Shown here in pieces: positions 37,146 to 45,086 of a stretch of DNA of 64,000 bases; position 1 is the first letter of the stretch; each line of letters starts with the position of its first letter. Source of the DNA: Methylococcus mesophilus (GTDB lineage: Bacteria; Pseudomonadota; Gammaproteobacteria; Methylococcales; Methylococcaceae); assembly GCF_026247885.1 (NCBI RefSeq), contig NZ_CP110921.1, forward strand, positions 806,001-870,000. The letters run 5' to 3'. Position numbers and translations under genes: made by a program. The notes beneath the pieces were generated by a model, which saw only the letters and a list, made by a program, of their open reading frames with translations, made no database searches and was not told the origin of the DNA.

Positions 37146-39134
37146 ATGCCCGATCCCCGCAGTTTCCGTACACCGGAAGCCAGGGGACAAAGCGAGAACA
37201 GGAATAAGCGGGTGACACTCATCATCATCTTGGGGAAGTACCTGTGGATTGCCGGCATTCTGGCTTCCGTAGTGATGTCCGAAGTCGTGACCGCAGCGAT
37301 GGGTTTGCTCCTCAAAGGGGAAGTCACCTACGACTATCTGGCCACGGGGATGGTGGCCGCCCTCCTGGTTTCCGGGATTGTCGTTGCCGGCACCATGAAA
37401 CTTGAGGATCTGGAACGGCGCCGCCAGGAGGAAGTGGCCAAGAACCGCGCGCTCCGCGCCAGCGAACGGCGTTACCGCACCTTGATCGAGGTCGCCAACG
37501 ACGCCATCCTCGTCACCGATTCCGAGACCGGAACCCTGGTCGACTGCAACCGGCAGGCCGAAACTTTGCTGGGAATGTCCCGCAATGAAATCATCGGCCA
37601 GCACATGAGCAATCTCCAGGAAACCCGCAAAGATGCCGATAGTGCGGAAACCGATTTTCTCGGCTATATGTTGCGCGGCAAAACCGGAACCATCGAGCTA
37701 TCGCTGATCAGGGCCGACGGCACCACCATTCCGGTGGAAGTCAGCAGCAGCACCTTCGAAATGGATGGGCGGCGCTATGTCCACGGTGCGTTCCGCGACA
37801 TTACCCAACGAAGAGAGGCAGAGGACCGGATCAAGCATCTCGCCCATCACGACCCGCTCACCAATCTGCCCAATCGCATTTTCCTGCACGGACGCCTCGA
37901 ACAAGCGGTCGAATTCGCCCGGCGGGAGCAGAAGCAGGTCGCGGTGATGTTCATCGACCTGGACAATTTCAAGAGAATCAACGACACCCTGGGCCACCGG
38001 ATCGGCGATGCGCTGCTGGGACAAGTTGCAGGGCGGCTGACCGAAAATGTGCACGGAAGCCAGGTGGTCGGGCGGCTGGGGGGCGACGAGTTCATCGTCG
38101 TGATCACCGGCAATAATGTCTCGACGACCGCAACGTCCATGGCGGAGCGAATCCTGGAAAGCGTCTGCCGCCCTTATACAGTCGAGGACTATCAGCTGCA
38201 CTCCGGCGCAAGCATAGGCATTGCCATTTATCCCGCCGACGGAAACAGCGCGGAGACCCTGATGAAGCACGCTGACGCCGCGATGTACCATGCCAAAAAC
38301 CGGGGACGCAACACCTTCGAATTCTTCAGCCAGGCCATAAATCGCGGCGTCAGGGAACGGCTCGAAATCGAAAACGGCCTGCGCGACGCGCTGAAGCACG
38401 GGGGCTTCAGACTCCATTACCAGCCCCAGATCGATCTGGCCACCGGCTCCGTCTGCAGCGTCGAAGCGCTATTACGGTGGCGCCATCCGGTACTCGGCGC
38501 CATCACTCCCGACCGGTTCATACCCATCGCCGAAGAGACCAAACTCATCCTGCCCTTGGGGCTGTGGGTCATCGACCGGGCATGCCATCAGATGCGAAGC
38601 TGGCGGAACGAAGGCATCGCCGGCGTACGCATGGCCATCAACGTTTCGGTGAAACAACTGCAGGATGAGTCATTTTTCGAAGCCCTGGGCTCGATCGTCG
38701 AACGCCATGGCCTATCCGGCTCTGATATCGAACTCGAAATCACCGAATCCGCCATCATGGAAAATCTCAGCCGTGTTCAGGCAATATTGAAATCGCTACA
38801 GGATTATGGAATCACGCTCTCCATCGACGATTTCGGCACCGGCTATTCCTCATTGGGCCGACTCAAACTCCTGCCCATCCAAAGCCTGAAAATCGATCGT
38901 TCCTTTGTTCAGGACATTGAGACCGATCACGGAAATGCCAAGATTTGCGACGGTATCATCGCACTCGGCCACAGCCTTGGACTGACAATCATTGCCGAAG
39001 GTGTGGAAACGGAGGCGCAAAAAAACTTGCTGCAAAACTCTGGCTGCGATGCGATTCAAGGCTTCCTCATTGCTAAGCCATTGCCTGCGGAGGACGTTGC
39101 GAAACTTATCGTCCAGGTAAACGGAATAAACTGA
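37146..39134 (+). CDS. Membrane-anchored PAS-GGDEF-EAL c-di-GMP signalling protein
   Basis: About 662 residues from ATG at 37146; an open frame extends upstream but codes no recognisable protein. Two hydrophobic helices (LIIILGKYLWIAGILASVV and ATGMVAALLVSGIVVAG) anchor it with little periplasmic loop. PAS (YRTLIEVANDAILVTDSETG, about 100-220) precedes GGDEF (LGGDEFIVVI) and EAL (EALLRWRHPVLGAI, ELEITE, IDDFGTGYSSLGRL, LKIDRSFV, AEGVET). Both catalytic motifs look intact; no RxxD inhibitory site precedes GGDEF. Bifunctional or PAS-switched turnover of c-di-GMP is expected. The ribosome site is weak. It lies 259 bp after the polyketide synthase, with a hairpin between, so co-regulation is possible but not shown. 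Confidence 0.88.
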   Translation: MPDPRSFRTPEARGQSENRNKRVTLIIILGKYLWIAGILASVVMSEVVTAAMGLLLKGEVTYDYLATGMVAALLVSGIVVAGTMKLEDLERRRQEEVAKNRALRASERRYRTLIEVANDAILVTDSETGTLVDCNRQAETLLGMSRNEIIGQHMSNLQETRKDADSAETDFLGYMLRGKTGTIELSLIRADGTTIPVEVSSSTFEMDGRRYVHGAFRDITQRREAEDRIKHLAHHDPLTNLPNRIFLHGRLEQAVEFARREQKQVAVMFIDLDNFKRINDTLGHRIGDALLGQVAGRLTENVHGSQVVGRLGGDEFIVVITGNNVSTTATSMAERILESVCRPYTVEDYQLHSGASIGIAIYPADGNSAETLMKHADAAMYHAKNRGRNTFEFFSQAINRGVRERLEIENGLRDALKHGGFRLHYQPQIDLATGSVCSVEALLRWRHPVLGAITPDRFIPIAEETKLILPLGLWVIDRACHQMRSWRNEGIAGVRMAINVSVKQLQDESFFEALGSIVERHGLSGSDIELEITESAIMENLSRVQAILKSLQDYGITLSIDDFGTGYSSLGRLKLLPIQSLKIDRSFVQDIETDHGNAKICDGIIALGHSLGLTIIAEGVETEAQKNLLQNSGCDAIQGFLIAKPLPAEDVAKLIVQVNGIN

Positions 39135-39429
39135 ATTGGCGGCCCGACAAATAGTCGCGGCGCCGTTATGAGATTGGCATTCGCAATTCTGTGCCGTCTT
39201 CGCACCAAGGTTTTCCGAATGGATTCCGCAACGAAAAGCGGCGATCGAAAAACTTGGGAGACTATTAGAACTCGCGCCAAGAAGATCTCGGATCTGAAAA
39301 ATCCGATGATGCCAGTGCAGGGGCAAACGTGGGGACATCCGCCCATCATCTTTCACATTCAACCGCACGGCGCATTCTCATGCATCGTTCCATACGAACG
39401 ACGCAGCGAACCGAAAGCCATTGCGTTTA
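39135..39429. other. Non-coding stretch left of the tRNA fragment
   Basis: About 295 bp between the GGDEF/EAL gene and the tRNA-Glu fragment. Short open frames here are not supported: the longest runs straight through the tRNA fragment. No promoter or repeat was recognised. It is presumably the chromosomal flank of the integrated element. Confidence 0.4.
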
Positions 39430-39473
39430 TGGCGTCCCCAGGGGGATTCGAACCCCCGTCGCCGCCGTGAAAG
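39430..39473 (-). other. 3' half of a tRNA-Glu(TTC) gene: integration (att) site
   Basis: Read on the minus strand the 44 bases run from the anticodon loop CTTTCAC (39473-39467) through the anticodon-stem 3' side CGGCGG, the T arm GGGGG-TTCGAAT-CCCCC, the acceptor strand TGGGGAC, discriminator G and encoded CCA. This matches bacterial tRNA-Glu (E. coli has CCCTTTCACGGCGG and GGGGACGCCA). The 5' half is absent: upstream of 39473 the sequence no longer matches a tRNA. Such half-tRNAs are left when a tyrosine integrase inserts an element at the anticodon loop, and an integrase begins 229 bp away. Confidence 0.85.
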
Positions 39474-39592
39474 AGTTGCAACTAGACTTCTCTTAGCTCC
39501 AGTAAACTCTGGCAGCCTCCGAATTAGTTTTTCATCTCGTTGACAACGTTATCTTTTTATTCTGATAATCTCCGACAAACTCCGAGAATATC

Positions 39593-39641
39593 TGGCGGAC
39601 ATATGGCGGACACGGACACTTTTAGGAACACTTGGCGGACA
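39593..39641 (+). repeat. Three direct repeats TGGCGGACA before the integrase
   Basis: Exact copies at 39593-39601, 39604-39612 and 39633-39641, with two CTCCGA half-repeats just upstream (about 39570-39585). They lie between the tRNA fragment and the integrase start, where arm-type integrase or excisionase binding sites usually sit. The rest of the 39474-39701 gap is AT-richer and has no gene. Confidence 0.6.
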
Positions 39642-39701
39642 TTTCGCTGACATCTGGCAGGCACCGGAGCGACCTGACAAACCCAATACAAGGTCATCAC
39701 A

Positions 39702-40985
39702 ATGGCACGCGCAGTACGATCAACAGGGCTAGAGAGCCGGACGGCACGGCTCAAGCTCGAAGCCGGCAAACGGCACGCATTAAACATCGGGCCGGGCGCG
39801 AGTCTGGTTTACCGTCGGGGGAAATCTGGCGCAGGTGCATGGTTTTGCCGCGTCGTGGATTCATCGGATAAAGAGTCGCTGACCAAGATCGGCCCCGCCG
39901 ACGACTACGCCGACTCAGACGATGTGCTGGTGCTGAACTTCAGCCAGGCGCAAGCCCGATGCCGGGAGATTTCCGCCGAAGCCCGGTTGCCGCCGCATAA
40001 GCGGGTTAAACCGCTGACCGTCGCCGAGGCCGCCGAACACTATATGGGATGGTTCCGCGTGCACCGGAAATCCTTCAAGGACACGGAGCGGACGATCAGT
40101 GCCCACATCCTACCTAAACTGGGAGCAAAACAAGTGCACGAGCTGACGGTCCGAGAGCTGCGGAAATGGCACGAAGGACTATGCACCGTGCCCCCACGGA
40201 AACGGCTCAAGGCGGGTGAATCCGGCGTGCAGCACCTGTCAGCGTGGGAGGCCACACCGGACAATATGCGGGCGCGGAAGTCGACCGCAAACCGCGTCTT
40301 GACCGTGCTGAAAGCGATCTTGAACAAAGCCTTTCAAGACGGACTCGCGGTAGACGACTCAGAGTGGCGGCGGGTCAAACCGTTCGGGCGCGTTGACGAA
40401 CCCGTGATTCGGTTCCTATCCGTGGACGAATGTACCCGACTGGTGAACGCCTGTCCGGCTGACTTCCGGCAATTGGTCCGGGCTAGCTTACTGACTGGGG
40501 CGCGCTATGGCGAGCTGGCGCGGATGATGGTCGGCGACTTCCACTACGGCACCGGCGCGGTGCGGATTTCGGGCGAAGGCAAAACCGGCCGGGCACGGTG
40601 GGTACCGCTGAATGAGGAAGGACAGGCGTTTTTCTTAGGTATGGCGGCTGGCAAGCTGGACCAAGACTTATTGTTTATGCGGGAGGACAGACAGCCTTGG
40701 GGTAGTTCACACCAGTGCCGCCGGCTGGCGGATGCCTGCAAGATCGCCCGGATCGAGCCGGCGATTTCTTTCCATGACCTACGGCATTCTTACGCATCGT
40801 TGCTGGCCCAAGCCGGGGCGGACCTGTTGACCATATCCAAGCTGCTCGGGCACGCGGATACCCGGATCACGTCTCGGCACTATGCCCACCTGTGTGATCG
40901 CACCTTGGCGGCGGCCGTGCAGTCCAAATTGCCGAGTTTTGGCGTGCCAGAGTCGTCAAACGTGGTGACGCTACGAGGTCGGTAA
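39702..40985 (+). CDS. Tyrosine-type site-specific integrase
   Basis: A 427-residue phage/island integrase. The N-terminal part may bind arm sites; residues about 105-220 form the SAM-like core-binding domain (LTVAEAAEHYMGWF); the catalytic domain follows, with the first Arg in LLTGARYGELARM, the HDLRHSYAS box, LLGHADTRITSRHYAHL with the second His and the nucleophile Tyr. All catalytic residues are visible. The start has AAGG about nine bases upstream. It is the first gene inside the element after the tRNA-Glu fragment, so it most likely cuts within that tRNA's anticodon region. Confidence 0.95.
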   Translation: MARAVRSTGLESRTARLKLEAGKRHALNIGPGASLVYRRGKSGAGAWFCRVVDSSDKESLTKIGPADDYADSDDVLVLNFSQAQARCREISAEARLPPHKRVKPLTVAEAAEHYMGWFRVHRKSFKDTERTISAHILPKLGAKQVHELTVRELRKWHEGLCTVPPRKRLKAGESGVQHLSAWEATPDNMRARKSTANRVLTVLKAILNKAFQDGLAVDDSEWRRVKPFGRVDEPVIRFLSVDECTRLVNACPADFRQLVRASLLTGARYGELARMMVGDFHYGTGAVRISGEGKTGRARWVPLNEEGQAFFLGMAAGKLDQDLLFMREDRQPWGSSHQCRRLADACKIARIEPAISFHDLRHSYASLLAQAGADLLTISKLLGHADTRITSRHYAHLCDRTLAAAVQSKLPSFGVPESSNVVTLRGR

Positions 40986-41016
40986 GCGCGTTCCTCTATA
41001 GCAAAAAAGGCATATA

Positions 41017-41343
41017 ATGGTGGTACATCGATGGGTCATTGAACTGATCCCGGAAGCAGAAGCGGAGCTGAAAGCGATACCGGCGGACATCCGGGCGCGG
41101 TTTATCCATATCAGCGGGATGATCGCCGAGTCCGGTCCGCACCACGTAGGCATGCCGCATGTGCGGCATCTGGAAGGCAGGCCGTGGGAAATGCGGATGA
41201 AGGGGCGCGATGGCATCGCCCGCGCCGTCTACGTAGCGCAGCACGGATGCCGGCTTACCGTAATCCATGTGTTCGCCAAGAAGACCCAGAAAACACCCCG
41301 TCGTGCCATTGAAATTGCCATGAACCGAATGAGGACGCTATGA
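41017..41343 (+). CDS. RelE/HigB-like toxin (phage Gp49-like family)
   Basis: A 108-residue protein of the RelE/ParE fold, Gp49-like (DUF891) branch. Recognisable parts: ELIPEAEAELKAIPADIRARF at the start, PHVRHLEGRPWEMRMKGRDG, then IARAVYVAQHGCRLTVIHVFAKKTQKTP, the usual strand pair with terminal basic helix. Members are mRNA-cleaving toxins held by a helix-turn-helix antitoxin. The gene ends in ATGA shared with the antitoxin start, giving the toxin-first order typical of HigBA. In a mobile element such pairs favour maintenance. Confidence 0.85.
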   Translation: MVVHRWVIELIPEAEAELKAIPADIRARFIHISGMIAESGPHHVGMPHVRHLEGRPWEMRMKGRDGIARAVYVAQHGCRLTVIHVFAKKTQKTPRRAIEIAMNRMRTL

Positions 41344-41627
41344 AAACGCTAGACGAACTGACCCATGAATTGCTGGAAGACCCGGATGTGAGGCGGGAGT
41401 ACGACGAGATGGAGCCTGAATTCTCCATCGCGCGGGAACTGGTCCGGGCGCGAGCGGCCGCCGGGCTGACTCAAACGGAATTGGCCATACGGATGGGAAC
41501 CACACAAAGCGTTGTCGCCCGCATGGAAAGCGGAGCCCGTATTCCTTCATGGCGCAGCATCGAGCGATTCGCTAAGGCGCTGGGAGGGCGGGCCGGCGTC
41601 CATATCGAGTTGCATCCGGCAGGGTAG
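41340..41627 (+). CDS. XRE-family HTH antitoxin
   Basis: A 95-residue partner of the toxin at 41017, overlapping it by four bases. The Cro/C1-type HTH is clear: ARAAAGLTQTELAIRMGTTQSVVARMESG followed by PSWRSIERFAKALG. It should neutralise the toxin and repress the pair by binding the promoter before 41017. The N-terminal 22 residues (MKTLDELTHELLEDPDVRRE) are repeated in diverged form at the start of the next gene. Confidence 0.88.
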   Translation: MKTLDELTHELLEDPDVRREYDEMEPEFSIARELVRARAAAGLTQTELAIRMGTTQSVVARMESGARIPSWRSIERFAKALGGRAGVHIELHPAG

Positions 41628-41628
41628 G

Positions 41629-42192
41629 ATGAAGTCGTTGGACGAACTGACCCACGAATTGCCGGAAGACCCGATTGTGAGGCGGAAGTATGAATCCCCG
41701 GACAACTTTTGCATGTTCTTGCTGGGTAACGCTGATATGGACCTCACTGGCAGGTTGACCGAGGCCAAGAATTACCTATCCAAACAGCCCCCTGATTCAG
41801 TCGCGAATGTCGCGGCCTGGGCACTGGCGATAATGAGTATGTCGGTACACGACCGCATCGCGGCGGAACGGTGGGCGACAAAGATGCCTTACGAGCGTTC
41901 GCTGGCGTTGTATACCAAGGAACAGTGGAAAGCTCAGGCCCAGGCCGCGGAGGCCCGAGCCAAAGGAGCAAAAGCCAACAAAGAGAAAGCTCAAAATAAC
42001 CAAAAATTCATAAAAACCGTGAATGCCGACTTGTTGAAGCACCCAGACACATGCAGGTTGAAGCTGAGCGAACGGGCTGCGTTGATTTTGAAATCTTGCG
42101 CTGCCAACCGTGTAACCCAACTCAACGGCACCCCATACTCGCTGAGTTACATAAAAAAGCTCATCGCGGAGTCGCGTAAACCCACTGTCTGA
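41629..42192 (+). CDS. Hypothetical protein with a duplicated antitoxin N-terminus and a charged coiled coil
   Basis: A 187-residue protein starting one base after the antitoxin stop (TAGGATG). Residues 1-20, MKSLDELTHELPEDPIVRRK, copy the antitoxin start, and then the sequence departs completely. The middle has a predicted coiled coil rich in Ala, Lys and Glu (AQAQAAEARAKGAKANKEKA, about residues 105-130), and the end LSYIKKLIAESRK may be a DNA-binding helix. The HTH of the antitoxin is absent. It looks like a fusion between an antitoxin leader and another element gene. Function unknown. Confidence 0.7.
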   Translation: MKSLDELTHELPEDPIVRRKYESPDNFCMFLLGNADMDLTGRLTEAKNYLSKQPPDSVANVAAWALAIMSMSVHDRIAAERWATKMPYERSLALYTKEQWKAQAQAAEARAKGAKANKEKAQNNQKFIKTVNADLLKHPDTCRLKLSERAALILKSCAANRVTQLNGTPYSLSYIKKLIAESRKPTV

Positions 42193-42314
42193 TCTGACTT
42201 ATCGCACAATGGGACAAGTCAGGCCAGGCTTGTCCCGGATATCCGCTAGGATTCCTGGCGCCCCCCGCTTGGTCAATTCAAACTGGACACCAGTTAATCG
42301 AACTGGAGCTCCAA

Positions 42315-42539
42315 GTGCCAAATTCATCCCACCAGACGAAGGCGATCCGCCCAATTTTGACCGATATCAAGGGCGCTTCACAGCTTCTATGCATTCCGAT
42401 TTCGTCGCTATACGAGCTCCGGAACACCGATCCAGCGTTTCCAATCCCAGTAGAAGCCAACAAGAAACGGCGGCTCTTTTTCGTTTCAGAATTGGAAGCG
42501 TACGCATGCAGCCTTCCTCGCGTGGGAACGGCAGAGTGA
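42315..42539 (+). CDS. AlpA-like helix-turn-helix protein (excisionase/regulator type)
   Basis: A 74-residue protein from GTG at 42315 with GGAG about seven bases upstream. The winged-helix pattern of AlpA/MerR-like excisionases is visible: ILTDIKGASQLLCIPISSLYEL, then FPIPVEANKKRRLFFVSELEAYA, where the recognition helix is followed by a basic wing. In integrated elements these proteins act as recombination directionality factors or activate integrase expression. Its stop overlaps the next gene's GTG (GTGA). Confidence 0.7.
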   Translation: MPNSSHQTKAIRPILTDIKGASQLLCIPISSLYELRNTDPAFPIPVEANKKRRLFFVSELEAYACSLPRVGTAE

Positions 42540-42985
42540 AAAATTTGTGTCCGCCAAACCTTTTGCGTCACCTATCGGGCGTCCGGCAGACCGGCCCCGG
42601 CAAATGGGTGGCGAAATGCCCCGCGCACGAAGACCGGACGCCCAGCCTGTCGATCCGCCAGACTGAAGACGGCCGCATCCTGACCCACTGCTTCGTCGGT
42701 TGCGGCGTCGATGACGTGCTGGTCGCGGTCGGTCTGTCCGTCAGCGACCTCTTTCCACCCCGAGAACCGCCGCCAAAAGGCTATCGACCGCACCAAGGCA
42801 TCCTTGAGCACCGCGCTCGCGATTTGATTGTGCTGGCGGCGCGCGAGGCCTCCATTTGCGCCATCGTGGTTGGCGACATGCTCGACGGCAGGGGCACAAG
42901 CGTTGCTGACTGCCTGCGGGCACGCCAAGCCGTCGAGACGATCCACGGCATTGCTCGAGAGGTGCGCCATGCGAGCCACCGCTGA
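42536..42985 (+). CDS. Primase-type CHC2 zinc-finger protein
   Basis: About 149 residues from GTG at 42536, which overlaps the AlpA-like stop. The zinc-binding pattern of DnaG-type primases is visible: CPAHEDRTPSLSIRQ and, 16 residues further, HCFVGCGVDDVL. The rest (ARDLIVLAAREASICAIVVG) lacks a Toprim catalytic domain, so it may be a truncated primase or a DNA-binding accessory to the helicase downstream. The frame is open much further upstream but that part overlaps the AlpA gene in another frame. Confidence 0.7.
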   Translation: MKNLCPPNLLRHLSGVRQTGPGKWVAKCPAHEDRTPSLSIRQTEDGRILTHCFVGCGVDDVLVAVGLSVSDLFPPREPPPKGYRPHQGILEHRARDLIVLAAREASICAIVVGDMLDGRGTSVADCLRARQAVETIHGIAREVRHASHR

Positions 42986-44315
42986 ACGCCGACTCGATGA
43001 CCTGGCCGACCAACTCGCAGGCAGCGCCCCGGTCGATCCGCCCCCGCCGGAAGCCTTGCGGCTGACGGAAGAGGAAATCAGCGCAGCTACGCTGTCGCCC
43101 CGCTGCATTGTGCAGGATTACCTCTATGCCGACGTAGCGACATTGATTGCGCCCGGGGGCACGGGGAAAACCACGATCCTGCTGCATGAAGCGGTGTCTA
43201 TTGCACTGGGACGTGATGTCTGGGGCATGGTGACCCGTGCGCCAGGGTGGACGCTGATCGTCACCGCGGAGGATCCACGGGAAGCCCTCGCCGCCAGGCT
43301 GCGCGAGATCATGGACGCTATGGAATTGCAGCCCCCGGAGCGGCGCATCGTTTTAGATCGTGTGCGGGTATGGGACGTGACCGGCCTGGACGTGCGTCTT
43401 GTGCATGCCGCAGGCGGGAGCATCTTCGCCGGAGGGTTGGTAGATCGCATCGTCAACGCCTACCGCGACGATCCGCCCGTGATGGTGGTCTTCGATCCCC
43501 TTGTGAGTTTCGGCGCGTCCGAGGAATCGGTGAACACGAATGAACAAGCCCTGATTACCGCCGCTCGGCGGATCGTTCGCGGCCTGGGCTGTTGCGTCCG
43601 ACTGGTGCACCACACCGGCAAGGCGGTGGCCCGAGACAGGACGCTGGACCAGTACGCCGGCCGGGGCGGTTCCGCGCTGGCGGACGGTGCCCGCATGGTA
43701 GCGGTCTTGCAGCCCTACGCCCTCGAGAGAGGCGGAACCCATCGCCCCCCGCCGACCCTACGCCATGAGCCTGACACCAACATCGTCGCGCTGGCAAGAC
43801 CCAAGTTGAGCTATGCGAAACCGAACTTGCCGATTATTTGGATCAAGCGGGCGGGATATGCGTTCGAGCACGCCATCGAGACCAAGGCCGCGCCGGAACA
43901 GGTTCGTAAAGCAGAAGCGGAGCAGCTTGAGCGTTTCCTTGTCAGCGAACTTGCTCGAGATCGCCGGCACAGCAAAGCCACACTCGATGCCGCTTTTGGA
44001 AGTATCGCGCTATCTCGTTCCGCCGGAAGAACTGCGCTTGCCGAGTTGCTTGTATCCGGACGAGCGGTAGAAGCCGAACTACCCAATGAACGTCGTCAAG
44101 GAGGTCGTAAAACCTACCTGCATCCGGTAGCTTACCCCGCCAATACAAATGGCGAGGTACATACTGAATCATCCATAGCAAAAGAATCTACCTCGCCACT
44201 TTCAACCTCGCCGCCGCCCTATAGGAAAGAGAATGGCGGCGAGGTTGACGCCGCAAATTCTTTCCCCTGTTCCTCTACCCCGCCGCATGAGATCGGCGAA
44301 GTTCGGCGAGGTTAG
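42969..44315 (+). CDS. RepA-like hexameric replicative helicase (AAA_25 ATPase)
   Basis: 448 residues from ATG at 42969, overlapping the zinc-finger gene by 17 bp. Walker A APGGTGKTT and Walker B VMVVFDPLVSFG are intact; VNTNEQALITAARRIVRGLG and LVHHTGKAVARDR are the following RecA-fold strands with the conserved HH-x-GK element of plasmid RepA/phage helicases. The C-terminal ~110 residues are a DNA-binding-like tail. With the zinc-finger protein it forms a mini-replication module, suggesting that the element can replicate when excised. Confidence 0.8.
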   Translation: MRATAERRLDDLADQLAGSAPVDPPPPEALRLTEEEISAATLSPRCIVQDYLYADVATLIAPGGTGKTTILLHEAVSIALGRDVWGMVTRAPGWTLIVTAEDPREALAARLREIMDAMELQPPERRIVLDRVRVWDVTGLDVRLVHAAGGSIFAGGLVDRIVNAYRDDPPVMVVFDPLVSFGASEESVNTNEQALITAARRIVRGLGCCVRLVHHTGKAVARDRTLDQYAGRGGSALADGARMVAVLQPYALERGGTHRPPPTLRHEPDTNIVALARPKLSYAKPNLPIIWIKRAGYAFEHAIETKAAPEQVRKAEAEQLERFLVSELARDRRHSKATLDAAFGSIALSRSAGRTALAELLVSGRAVEAELPNERRQGGRKTYLHPVAYPANTNGEVHTESSIAKESTSPLSTSPPPYRKENGGEVDAANSFPCSSTPPHEIGEVRRG

Positions 44316-44401
44316 CGTAGTAACGACCGGTAAAAACCGACCTGGAAGCTACTATCCGGTTTGGTGCTCCCCCATCCGTCCGATAACGCGGTGGCGTTTT
44401 G

Positions 44402-44647
44402 ATGAGTGCAGCCGCCCTCCTTGTCAGCCTTCACGCACTCGGCTTCGTCTTCACGGCGGTGGACGGCCGTATCCACGTTTCGCCTTGGTCGCGGCTCTCC
44501 GAAGACCAGCGCGCCGCCATCCGCGACCGGAAGGCCGAACCGCTGGCGCTGCTGCAACAGGAGCACGCCAACGATATGACCGAGTACGTCAACGAACGAG
44601 CCGCAGTTCTGAAGGTAGACCACCAACTTTCCCGGGCGGCCGCGTAA
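44402..44647 (+). CDS. Small protein resembling a TubC N-terminal docking domain
   Basis: About 81 residues: MSAAALLVSLHALGFVF then PWSRLSEDQRAAIRDRKAEPLALL. This short alpha-beta unit resembles the TubC_N docking domain, which also turns up as a free-standing protein next to plasmid and island replication genes. The ATG at 44402 is used; a TTG one codon earlier is possible. Function in the element is unknown. Confidence 0.6.
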   Translation: MSAAALLVSLHALGFVFTAVDGRIHVSPWSRLSEDQRAAIRDRKAEPLALLQQEHANDMTEYVNERAAVLKVDHQLSRAAA

Positions 44648-44656
44648 CAAGAGGCG

Positions 44657-44830
44657 GTGCGCCGGGCGGCGATCCATTTCCGGTTGGCCGAACTCTACGG
44701 CGATCCGTACCGGCCCGGTGGTGAAACCGCGATCGGCGAATGCTCACCCAATGAATTACTGGTCTTGCTTCGCGAGAAGTACGGCCCCCGGCTAGTCCTA
44801 CCGGCAACCATTGCTTGCTTGGTTGATTGA
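44657..44830 (+). CDS. Small hypothetical protein, 57 residues
   Basis: An open frame starting at GTG 44657, 9 bp after the previous stop, reading RRAAIHFRLAELYGDPY, then SPNELLVLLREKYGPRLVLP. Amino-acid use is normal for this genome and the AAGAGG just upstream could serve as a ribosome site. It is followed by GATTGATTGATTG repeats and a T-rich run (44820-44850) that may end transcription. No family was recognised. Confidence 0.4.
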   Translation: MRRAAIHFRLAELYGDPYRPGGETAIGECSPNELLVLLREKYGPRLVLPATIACLVD

Positions 44831-45086
44831 TTGATTGTTTCTTTTTTAAGAAGCATTTTCGGAGAAATGGCGAGGGGGTACCCCCTGGCGACGAATATGA
44901 AACATAAGGTGAACCGATGAGTGACGGCGGCGGCGGTGAGGGCAATTCAGGTTCCAGCAGCGCGCCGGGCGAGGCGCTGAACACAAGGCCGAAACAGATA
45001 AGCCGGCCCGAAAGCTGTGCAAGAAGACCGCTCAAAAAGCACATACTGCTTGTATGGCTGAGGCCACATCTGACCTGCTCCCCGAT

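Noticed and set aside
39168-39470. A 100-codon frame ending in MASPGGFEPPSPP
   Set aside because: Its end is simply the translated tRNA-Glu fragment, a known false-gene pattern.
44820-44850. GATTGATTGATTG run as a replication-origin iteron set
   Set aside because: Too short and simple; a T-rich stretch follows, so a transcription end is as likely. Not enough for an origin call.
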